Below are positions 1 through 4,907 of a stretch of 6,495 nucleotides of DNA, in pieces (position 1 is the first letter of the stretch; each line of letters opens with the position of its first letter). The notes under the pieces are model-generated. The model did no database searches and had not been told where the DNA came from. It worked only from the letters and a program-made list of their open reading frames with translations. The DNA is taken from the NCBI GenBank assembly GCA_021821425.1, contig JAKACL010000167.1, positions 1 to 6,495 on the forward strand, in the 5' to 3' direction. Source of the stretch: Pseudomonadota bacterium (GTDB lineage Bacteria > Pseudomonadota > Gammaproteobacteria > Burkholderiales > Thiobacillaceae). The translations under genes were made by a program, and so were the position numbers.

Positions 1-490
1 CGCGGTTGACGCGCGCGAGCGTGGCGTCGGACGCGGATTGCAGGCCCAGCTCCAGCCACACTTCGTGGCCGCGTTGCTGATACTCGGCAAGCAGGTCGAG
101 CACCGGCGGCGGCACACAGTCGGGCCGGGTGCCGATCGACAGCCCGATCACGTCGGGCGCTTCCAGCGCGGCGTCGTACAGCGCGCGCAGTTCGTCCACG
201 TGGGCATAGGTGTTGGTGTAGGCCTGGAAATAGGCGATGAAGCGGCGTGCGCCGGTGCCGTGTGCGATGCGGGCCCGCGCGCGGTCGAACTGGGCAGTCA
301 ATGGAACCTGGTCGCGCGAGCCGGGGGAGAAGGATTTGTTGTTGCAGAAGGTGCAGCCGCCAATGCCTTTCGTGCCGTCGCGGTTGGGGCAGGTGAAGCC
401 GGCGTCGAGTGCGATCTTGTGCACGCGTTCGCCATGGCGCGCCAGCATGGCGCGGCCGAAGGTGTGAATGCGCGCCGGAAGATCAGTCAC
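1..490 (-). CDS. yhcC: YhcC-type (TIGR01212 family) radical SAM protein, N-terminal part, cut by the window edge
   Basis: The 163 codons visible read as an N-terminal radical SAM segment very like E. coli YhcC. They include HTFGRAMLARHGERVHK, then AGFTCPNRDGT, GGCTFCNN, FQAYTNTYA, IGTRPDCVP and EVWLELGLQSA. The three cysteines C34, C46 and C49 form the spaced Cx11CxxC motif of the Elp3-like radical SAM subgroup, which should bind the [4Fe-4S] cluster that cleaves S-adenosylmethionine. The substrate of YhcC proteins is not established. I chose GTG at 490-488 because TAA (the nnrS stop) is the codon directly before it in the same frame, and homology begins here; ATG at codon 15 would remove conserved residues. 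There is no clear Shine-Dalgarno, so translation probably depends on ribosomes finishing nnrS. The C-terminal part lies outside the window. Confidence 0.9.
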   Translation of the reverse strand, partial: MTDLPARIHTFGRAMLARHGERVHKIALDAGFTCPNRDGTKGIGGCTFCNNKSFSPGSRDQVPLTAQFDRARARIAHGTGARRFIAYFQAYTNTYAHVDELRALYDAALEAPDVIGLSIGTRPDCVPPPVLDLLAEYQQRGHEVWLELGLQSASDATLARVNR

Positions 491-1687
491 TTAGCCGGGT
501 TTGCCGTCGACCCGTGGGCGCAGCAGGATGGGCGCGTAGATCGCAGCGAACAGGCCGAACGCGGCGATCCACAGCACACCGGCGATGACCATGCCGGAGG
601 CATGCTGGCTGGGGAAAAGCAGCGGCTGCGCGATACGGACGAGCGCAGCGAGATTGACCGCGACGAAGGCCCAGGTCATCAGCGGGGCCGGCTCCAGCAT
701 GCGGCCGCTGTGGCCGAGCGAGACGCGCGCCATCATCCCCAGGGTAAGCGTGCCGATGGCGCCGGCGGTGAAGGCGTGCAGCGCGCTGCCGGCCGCCGCG
801 CCCATGCCGGCCGCCGACAGGGCGAGCAGCGCGAAGCCGGCGGCGATCCAGGCATAGCCCAGATGCAGGATCCACAGTAGCGGCACCGACCAGTACTTGT
901 TCGTGTACCAGCCCGCCAGGCGGACCGCATGCGCGGCCGCGGCGAGTGCTGCGAGCAGCGCGGTGACGATCGAGAAGGGCGTCGCCAAGGCAGCGATTAG
1001 CGCGGCGAGGGTGGATGCCGGCACCAGGATTTCGATGGCTTTCCAGCGCCGCGCGCGGGTGCGGAGCTTGTTGTCGGTGAAGCTGGGGATCACCCGGCCG
1101 CCCATCACGGTCATCATCATGACGATGACGTAGGCCGCCAGATGCAGGCCCAGGCTGCTGCTGACGGCGATCCACTCCAGCGATCCCGCATGCACCAGCG
1201 CATTGGCCGCGGCCAGCACCAGCAGCATCAGCGGGAAGGGATAGTTGTGAAGTTGTCTCGCACGAAGGACGGGCAGCGCGAGCGCGATGGCCAGCACCGG
1301 CAGGAAGGCGAAGTCGATGGCCGCGATCATGAGCGGCGGCAGCAGCGGAAACAGAAAGACCAGCCGCCCCGCCAGCCACAACAGGAACAGCGCGGCCAGC
1401 GGCGGGCCGGACGGGGTAGGGATGCCGGTCCAGTTCTGCGCAGCGGTGAGCAGGAAGCCGGCGATCACCGCGACGGCAAAGCCGAACAGCATTTCGTGGC
1501 CGTGCCAGATGGGGGGCGGCAGTTCGCCCAGCGACAGGCCGCCGCGCAGCACCAGCAGCCACAGCCCCATCATCAGTACGGCATAGAGGCCGGCGGACAG
1601 GAAGAACGGGCGAAAGCCGAGGGCGAAGGGCGCCCAGCCGACGAGCGGCGGGCGTTGCTTCAGGTCTTCGATGGGGAGCATGGCCAT
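491..1687 (-). CDS. nnrS: NnrS family haem-copper membrane protein of nitrosative stress
   Basis: The 398-residue product is very hydrophobic, with about twelve predicted membrane segments, the usual size and topology for NnrS. Family motifs seen are GFRPFF (24-29), WHGHEM (61-66), TAAQNWTG (81-88), GGRVIPSFT (196-204) and MMARVSLGHSGR (318-329). The histidines at 62, 64 and 326 are plausible metal or haem ligands. Known for the family: NnrS is an inner-membrane haem and copper protein that protects cells from nitric oxide and is often in NsrR or Nnr regulons; its chemistry is unsettled. Here it lies 2.6 kb from nsrR-hmp. I chose ATG at 1687 because a GGA sits 7 bases upstream; the ATG two codons later would be 13 bases away. 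The stop directly abuts the GTG of the radical SAM gene, so the two are probably one transcript. I found no convincing NsrR operator before it. Confidence 0.93.
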   Translation of the reverse strand: MAMLPIEDLKQRPPLVGWAPFALGFRPFFLSAGLYAVLMMGLWLLVLRGGLSLGELPPPIWHGHEMLFGFAVAVIAGFLLTAAQNWTGIPTPSGPPLAALFLLWLAGRLVFLFPLLPPLMIAAIDFAFLPVLAIALALPVLRARQLHNYPFPLMLLVLAAANALVHAGSLEWIAVSSSLGLHLAAYVIVMMMTVMGGRVIPSFTDNKLRTRARRWKAIEILVPASTLAALIAALATPFSIVTALLAALAAAAHAVRLAGWYTNKYWSVPLLWILHLGYAWIAAGFALLALSAAGMGAAAGSALHAFTAGAIGTLTLGMMARVSLGHSGRMLEPAPLMTWAFVAVNLAALVRIAQPLLFPSQHASGMVIAGVLWIAAFGLFAAIYAPILLRPRVDGKPG

Positions 1688-1736
1688 ATGGAGTTCCGTT
1701 CAGTGAGAGCGTGTTAAGGACGCGCTGATTCATTCC

Positions 1737-1875
1737 GTCATCGCGAGGAACGAAGCGACGCGGCGATCCAGAGGCCCGTTGATGTTGCGGACATTCGGGA
1801 TTGCTCTCCAGGACTCCGATCCACTATGGGTTAAAGCTCATGTGGAATCGTATGCCGCGCTTCGCTCGCAATGAC
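1737..1875. repeat. Imperfect inverted repeat, MITE/REP-like dispersed element
   Basis: The left arm (1737-1770) begins GTCATCGCGAGGAACGAAG and continues through CGACGCGGCGATCCA. The right arm (1843-1875) reads on the other strand as GTCATTGCGAGCGAAGCG, then CGGCAT. The arms are clearly complementary with small indels. The inner part contains a weaker pair, GATCCACTATG (1818-1828) and CATGTGGAATC (1839-1849). From memory, palindromes built on GTCATTGCGAGGAGCGAAGC occur in many copies in intergenic DNA of various proteobacteria. There is no coding sequence in the 214 bp between the DsrC-like gene and nnrS, and this element fills most of it. As RNA it would fold into a long hairpin that could end or stabilise the upstream message. 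It lies about 50 bp before nnrS. Confidence 0.75.
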
Positions 1876-1901
1876 ATTTTTAAATTGATCAGCATATCCG
1901 G

Positions 1902-2240
1902 TCAGCCCGTGCTCCAGGCACGCGGGCGACGCATGCCGGCGATCTTGCAGGCCTGTTTCACGTAGCCGTAGGGGTAAAGCTCGAACAGCTTTTTCTGCGC
2001 ATCCTTGCCATAACGTTCGCCCAGGTGCTTGATGACAAAGCGGGCATCGGCGATGACCTGGTGTTCGTCGAAATAGTCGCGCATGAAGCGGATCGTGTCC
2101 CAGTGGTCGTCGCCGAGCGCGAGGTTCTCTTCCCGGGCCAGGGCCTCGGCGATGTCCTCGTTCCAGTTTTCGGGCTCGATCAGATAACCCTCGGCATCGC
2201 GCTCGGGCATGACGGCTGTCTGATCGGAGGGTTGGTTCAT
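1902..2240 (-). CDS. DsrC/TusE-family sulfur-carrier-like protein lacking the C-terminal cysteine
   Basis: The 112 residues follow the DsrC/TusE pattern: DAEGYLIEPENWNEDIAEALA, then DDHWDTIRFMRDYF, KHLGERYGKDA, LFELYPYG and KQACKIAGMRRP. E. coli TusE has 109 residues. In DsrC two cysteines on the flexible C-terminal arm carry sulfur; TusE keeps only the near-terminal one. Here the only cysteine is C98, at the inner DsrC position. The residue eleven further on, normally Cys, is Trp109, a one-base difference (TGG for TGC), and the end is WSTG. So it cannot form the DsrC trisulfide or act as TusE does in tRNA 2-thiolation. A regulatory, binding or altered sulfur-relay role is inference. ATG at 2240 has GAGGAG about 6 bases upstream. 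It is divergent from the LysR-type regulator and upstream of nnrS on the same strand. Confidence 0.88.
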   Translation of the reverse strand: MNQPSDQTAVMPERDAEGYLIEPENWNEDIAEALAREENLALGDDHWDTIRFMRDYFDEHQVIADARFVIKHLGERYGKDAQKKLFELYPYGYVKQACKIAGMRRPRAWSTG

Positions 2241-2318
2241 GGCGGGCTCCTCATAGATGCGTTGAAGCCAGTTTAGGGAATTCTTATATATGCATCCAAC
2301 GATTAATTTTGGTGTTTA

Positions 2319-2337
2319 ATATCGGAAACATCGATAT
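2319..2337. promoter_or_regulatory. Candidate LysR-type operator (T-N11-A palindrome)
   Basis: ATATCG and CGATAT form a perfect 6-bp inverted repeat around a 7-base centre, GAAACAT. T2322 and A2334 give the T-N11-A spacing typical of LysR-type regulator boxes. It is in the AT-rich gap between the DsrC-like gene and lysR and ends 6 bases before the lysR start codon. That fits autoregulation of lysR together with control of the divergent gene. The assignment rests on pattern and position only. Confidence 0.55.
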
Positions 2338-2343
2338 ATAGCC

Positions 2344-3195
2344 ATGGACACCGAACTCGCCCGCACTTTCCTGACCGTTGCCGCCACCGGCAACTTTGTG
2401 GCCGCAGCAAGCCGGCTGCACGTCACCCAGTCGACCGTGAGTGCGCGCATCCACACGCTGGAAACCACGCTCGGCGCGCGCCTGTTCCAGCGCGGCCGCA
2501 ACGGTGCGGAGCTGACGCCCGCCGGCAAGCGCTTCCTGCGTCACGCCAAGCACCTGGTTCGTACCGTGGAACAGGCGCTGCATGATGTGGGCCTGCCGCA
2601 GGGCTTTCATGACGTGCTGACGCTGTCGGGTCGCATCGCGTTGTGGGAAGGCTTCCTGCCGCACTGGGTAGCCTGGATGCGCGAGGCGGCGCCCGACGTG
2701 TCGCTGCGGCTGGAAATCGGCTTCGAGGCCGACATCATGCAGGGCCTGATCGAAGGCACGGTCGACATCGGCGTGATGTATACGCCGATGTCGCGCCCCG
2801 GCCTGGTGGTGGAGCCGCTGTTCGACGAGACGTTGCAGCTGGTGACCAGCGATCTTGCACGCGGCTGGCCCGACGAGGGCTATATCCACATCGACTGGGG
2901 GCCGGAATTTCATGCCCAGTTCAGCGACCATCACCCCGACGTGCCGCCGCCCACGCTGGTCGCCAACATCGGCTGGCTGGGCGTGCAGCAGTTGCTGACC
3001 TACGGCGGCAGCGGCTACTTCCCGCGCCGCCTGGTGCAGCGCTACATCGAAGAAGGAAAGCTGTGGCGCGTGCCCGACCGCCCGCAGTTCAAGCTGCCGG
3101 CCTGGATGGTGTTTCCGCGCGACAGCGACAGCGCCACGCTGCGTAATGCGCTCGACGGCCTGCGTACCCTGGCACGCGAAGAGCAATCCGGCTGA
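2344..3195 (+). CDS. LysR-type transcriptional regulator
   Basis: The 283-residue protein starts with a standard LysR winged helix-turn-helix. FLTVAATGNFVAAASRLHVT (9-28), then QSTVSARIHTLE (29-40) and LGARLFQRG define it, and TPAGKRFLRHA leads into the linker helix. From about residue 90 the rest resembles the two-lobed effector-binding domain (LTLSGRIALWEGFLPHW, EGTVDIGVMYTP, PAWMVFPRD). The effector is not known. It is slightly shorter than the usual 295-310 residues, but the C-terminus looks natural: a second, degraded copy of this 3' end (4288-4335) stops at the same codon. The start is fixed by the family N-terminus MDTEL. There is no Shine-Dalgarno before it, and a possible -10 (GATATA, 2333-2338) would put transcription close to the ATG, so leaderless translation is possible. 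It is divergent from the DsrC-like gene, its most likely target. Confidence 0.93.
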   Translation: MDTELARTFLTVAATGNFVAAASRLHVTQSTVSARIHTLETTLGARLFQRGRNGAELTPAGKRFLRHAKHLVRTVEQALHDVGLPQGFHDVLTLSGRIALWEGFLPHWVAWMREAAPDVSLRLEIGFEADIMQGLIEGTVDIGVMYTPMSRPGLVVEPLFDETLQLVTSDLARGWPDEGYIHIDWGPEFHAQFSDHHPDVPPPTLVANIGWLGVQQLLTYGGSGYFPRRLVQRYIEEGKLWRVPDRPQFKLPAWMVFPRDSDSATLRNALDGLRTLAREEQSG

Positions 3196-3203
3196 GCGGT
3201 GCT

Positions 3204-3345
3204 TCAACCCGCCGGGGTTCGGCAGGCTGACGATCGTCACCGGGTTCTGCCAGGTCGGCTGATGCGGCGTGCCCGACATGTTCGAGGATTGCCGCTGCGC
3301 CTCGAGCAGAACGCTTTCAGCGTGCCGTTTTTGCTGATGACGCGC
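3204..3345 (-). pseudogene. Decayed 3' fragment of nsrR
   Basis: This stretch aligns base for base with the 3' part of the intact nsrR (4344-4493). It has a shared exact run GTGCCCGACATGTTCGAGGA (3269-3288 against 4416-4435), another run TGCCGCTGCGCCTCGA, and the same stop codon 8 bases after the lysR TGA. Relative to the intact copy it lacks 7 bases between 3207 and 3268, one near 3289 and one near 3310, so the frame is broken three times. The first codons read ISKNGTLK against IRKNCTLK, so the third cluster cysteine is Gly. There is no 5' part: similarity fades near 3345, just before the stop of the exported-protein gene. It is not expected to make a protein. Confidence 0.85.
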
Positions 3346-3356
3346 CCCCTTGTTTC

Positions 3357-4139
3357 TTACAATGCCCTCGCCTTGGGTGCTGAGTCCAGGAAGTTGAAGC
3401 GGATCCTGCCGCGCGCCGTTCCCGGTTCGGTCGGGAGTTTCCTCGAGAGCGTGTTGTTCAGGCTCAGCTCGATGTCGTATGAGGAGGTGAGCACCTCGCC
3501 CGAATAAGGCAGCGCTCTTTTCACATATTCGAGTTCGGTTTCTTCTTCATCGATCAGCCCGAGCGTTTCGAGAAGGGTGAGCTTCGGGATGGGATCGGCA
3601 TCCGTGCGCCGATGCGCAATGGCGCGCTTGAACTGCTCGAAGCTCTTATAGAAAGGGTCTGCTTCCTCGATCAACTCCCCGGTCGAATAGATGCCGTCCA
3701 TCAGGAAGGTCAGCGTACGGTCGCGCACCCGCTGGCGCGCCCAGGCGTTGACCACGCCTTCGACGGTTCGGGCCAGGCAGTGCTCGAGGTGCCCCCCTAC
3801 GACATAGACGTGGGCAGCCTTCAGGTCGAAAGTCAGTTCGCCATCCTGGGAAAACACCCGGTAATCCGGCGAGCAGTCGGCCGCGAAGTACTCCGCCTCG
3901 GGCGTCCTGTCCTCCAGGTAGATGACGGGGATGCCGTTCTGCCTGGCAAACCTGACCGCCCGGTCGATGCCCCGCTTGCTCGACAGCCGGGTATCGTAGG
4001 TGGCGCTGGCGTGCGTGACCAGCAACACCGCGTCGCTTTCCAGCACGACTTGACCAGGGTGAGTGAACGGGGGTTTCGGGCAAATGGCCAGCGCCGCTTC
4101 CGAAAACACGGCAAGGGCAAGGATGACGAACAATTTCAT
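3357..4139 (-). CDS. Exported protein of unknown function, possibly isochorismatase-like fold
   Basis: I do not recognise this 260-residue family. It begins with a clear Sec signal peptide, MKLFVILALAVFSEAALA, probably cleaved after A18; there is no lipobox. The mature part alternates strand and helix: VLLVTHASA (38-46), a helix with GIDRAVRFARQNG, IPVIYLEDR (70-78), HVYVVGGHLEHCLARTVEG (110-128), then LTFLMDGI. That order, with C121 after a GG strand, recalls isochorismatase-type cysteine hydrolases, but the usual aspartate of the first strand is not there (THAS). A lost or altered activity is therefore likely if the relation is real. The C-terminal third, including GRIRFNFLDS, is unassigned. 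ATG at 4139 has AGGA about 12 bases upstream, rather far. Base composition of the 3' part is lower in GC (3481-3660: 100 of 180) than lysR (85 of 120 in two lines counted). It sits between the two duplicated lysR/nsrR junctions, so it is probably an insertion. Confidence 0.8.
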   Translation of the reverse strand: MKLFVILALAVFSEAALAICPKPPFTHPGQVVLESDAVLLVTHASATYDTRLSSKRGIDRAVRFARQNGIPVIYLEDRTPEAEYFAADCSPDYRVFSQDGELTFDLKAAHVYVVGGHLEHCLARTVEGVVNAWARQRVRDRTLTFLMDGIYSTGELIEEADPFYKSFEQFKRAIAHRRTDADPIPKLTLLETLGLIDEEETELEYVKRALPYSGEVLTSSYDIELSLNNTLSRKLPTEPGTARGRIRFNFLDSAPKARAL

Positions 4140-4179
4140 GCTGTGCAGTTTTCCTGACGAGACCCGCTTGCGGGCCGGT

Positions 4180-4207
4180 TATCTTAGGCGGGCTATCTTA
4201 GGCGCGG
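4180..4207. repeat. Tandem 14-bp repeat upstream of the exported-protein gene
   Basis: TATCTTAGGCG occurs at 4180-4190 and again at 4194-4204, with a 14-bp period. On the minus strand each copy reads CGCCTAAGATA, so a TAAGAT hexamer resembling a -10 box is present twice, 41-60 bases before the exported-protein start at 4139. No matching -35 is obvious. A short hairpin, CCCG/CGGG (4163-4174), lies between the repeat and that start. Confidence 0.5.
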
Positions 4208-4249
4208 GCGTGATTTCGAACCAGGAGAATTCGATGGGTTCCTGACCGC

Positions 4250-4282
4250 GCGCACAAGCAAGGCCGTTGCTTGCCTGTGCGC
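4250..4282. terminator. Stem-loop downstream of nsrR, without a T tract
   Basis: GCGCACA (4250-4256) pairs with TGTGCGC (4276-4282) and GCAAG (4258-4262) with CTTGC (4270-4274). This gives a 12-bp stem with one A/C mismatch and a 7-base loop. It lies after the nsrR stop and before the exported-protein gene on the minus strand, so it may end the nsrR message. No T run follows on either strand, so it is not a textbook intrinsic terminator. It also ends 5 bases from the edge of the lysR remnant, and could instead be the end of whatever inserted here. Confidence 0.45.
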
Positions 4283-4287
4283 CGGAG

Positions 4288-4335
4288 GCACTCGACGGCC
4301 TGCGCACCCTGGCTCGCGAAGGACAAGCCGGCTGA
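4288..4335 (+). pseudogene. Remnant of a lysR 3' end (last 15 codons and stop)
   Basis: The reading ALDGLRTLAREGQAG-stop matches the last 15 residues of the intact LysR protein (ALDGLRTLAREEQSG) with two changes. At the DNA level 42 of 48 bases agree with 3148-3195, and most of the differences are at third codon positions. Nothing upstream of 4288 resembles lysR. As in the intact copy, the TGA is 8 bases from the nsrR stop on the other strand. It is a fossil of a convergent lysR/nsrR junction, not a gene. Confidence 0.8.
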
Positions 4336-4343
4336 GCGGGCGC

Positions 4344-4781
4344 TCAGGCCCGCCGGGTCCGGTTCAGCAGGCGGACGATCGACACCGTCGGCCCTGCCAG
4401 ATCGACCAGCGTGTAGTGCCCGACATGTTCGAGGAACTGCCGCTGCGCCTCGAACAGGATGTTCTTCAGCGTGCAGTTTTTCCGGATGATGCACACCGGG
4501 TCGTCGCAATTGACCGGCGCCAGCGTGGCTTCCATCAGCTCGATCACGCTGCGCAGATTGATCGCATCCTTGGGCTGCCCAAGCCGGATTCCGCCCTGCT
4601 GGCCGCGGCTTGCATGGATCAGGCCGGCCCCTGCCAGCTTGTGCACGATCTTCATGATGTGGCTGCGCGATACGCCGAATTTCTCGGCAATTTCCTGCAC
4701 GGTCGACAGCCGATCGTCCGGCATCGACGCCAGGTAAATCAGCACCCGGAATGCATAGTCCGTATGTTTGGTCAGCCGCAT
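4344..4781 (-). CDS. nsrR: NsrR, Rrf2-family nitric-oxide-sensing repressor
   Basis: The 145-residue protein is a full-length Rrf2 regulator. The N-terminus MRLTKHTDYAFRVLIYLA, the helix-turn-helix around EIAEKFGVSRSHIMKIVHKL (30-49), and the wing GGIRLG (63-68) are typical. Three cysteines, C92, C97 and C103 (Cx4Cx5C), sit where E. coli NsrR has C91, C96 and C102, and should hold the Fe-S cluster that NO destroys. The C-terminal HYTLVDLA also matches the family. Known role: represses hmp and other NO-defence genes until NO nitrosylates the cluster. It is divergent from hmp, with a probable operator in the 126-bp gap. ATG at 4781 has GGGTGA about 6 bases upstream. Its 3' end faces a lysR remnant, and a decayed second copy of its own 3' end lies at 3204-3345. 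Confidence 0.95.
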   Translation of the reverse strand: MRLTKHTDYAFRVLIYLASMPDDRLSTVQEIAEKFGVSRSHIMKIVHKLAGAGLIHASRGQQGGIRLGQPKDAINLRSVIELMEATLAPVNCDDPVCIIRKNCTLKNILFEAQRQFLEHVGHYTLVDLAGPTVSIVRLLNRTRRA

Positions 4782-4799
4782 GGATTGTCACCCGTTAAG

Positions 4800-4815
4800 G
4801 GAATGGCGTCATTCC
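4800..4815. promoter_or_regulatory. Inverted repeat in the nsrR leader
   Basis: GGAATG and CATTCC form a perfect 6-bp inverted repeat around GCGT, 19-34 bases before the nsrR start and just upstream of the hmp -35. The GAATG/CATTC elements are the same as in the NsrR-type palindrome at 4859-4877 but in the opposite orientation. It could be a second operator, or a small hairpin in the nsrR leader. Function is not shown. Confidence 0.35.
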
Positions 4816-4817
4816 AA

Positions 4818-4847
4818 TTGACTCGCCCCATAAGATTCACCTAATAT
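4818..4847 (+). promoter_or_regulatory. Sigma-70-type promoter of hmp
   Basis: TTGACT (4818-4823) and TAATAT (4842-4847) are 18 bases apart and match the -35 and -10 consensus at five of six and four of six positions. Transcription should start near 4853-4855, leaving an untranslated leader of about 53 bases. The NsrR-type palindrome starts a few bases downstream of the start point, where a bound repressor would block initiation or clearance. Confidence 0.65.
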
Positions 4848-4858
4848 TCGTATTATTT

Positions 4859-4877
4859 CATTCATTTTATATGAATG
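4859..4877. promoter_or_regulatory. NsrR operator
   Basis: CATTCATTT and ATATGAATG flank a central T, giving a 9-1-9 palindrome with 8 of 9 complementary pairs. It agrees with the known NsrR consensus, two ATGCATTT-type half-sites in inverted orientation around one base, except that G is replaced by T in each half. It lies between nsrR and hmp, 30 bases before the hmp start codon, so NsrR can repress hmp and perhaps influence its own gene. Confidence 0.75.
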
Positions 4878-4907
4878 TTTTAACGCTCTTAATTCACGGG
4901 AGAACCC

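Noticed and set aside
38..880. Long plus-strand open frame (280 codons)
   Set aside because: It lies antisense to the radical SAM and nnrS genes, and its Arg/Gly/Ala-rich translation shows no domain. It is a typical shadow in GC-rich DNA.
483..1733. Alternative minus-strand frame of 416 codons over nnrS
   Set aside because: It overlaps nnrS in another frame, and its Arg/Ala/Pro-rich product lacks the membrane helices and motifs found in the true frame.
1688..1760. Possible NsrR operator before nnrS (GATGACGG/ATGAATCA)
   Set aside because: The halves are not complementary and the central ATTT element is missing. It partly belongs to the dispersed repeat.
2251..2300. Promoter for the DsrC-like gene (TTGGAT, then TAAACT at 18 bases)
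   Set aside because: The match to both hexamers is weak, and several equally poor choices exist in the AT-rich gap.
2284..3279. Minus-strand open frame of 331 codons opposite lysR
   Set aside because: Antisense to a clear LysR gene with family motifs throughout. Its His/Gln/Arg-rich translation resembles no protein family. Its first codons merely read through the nsrR fragment.
3196..3507. Plus-strand frame after lysR as a new small gene
   Set aside because: It overlaps the decayed nsrR fragment and the 3' end of the exported-protein gene, and has no family resemblance.
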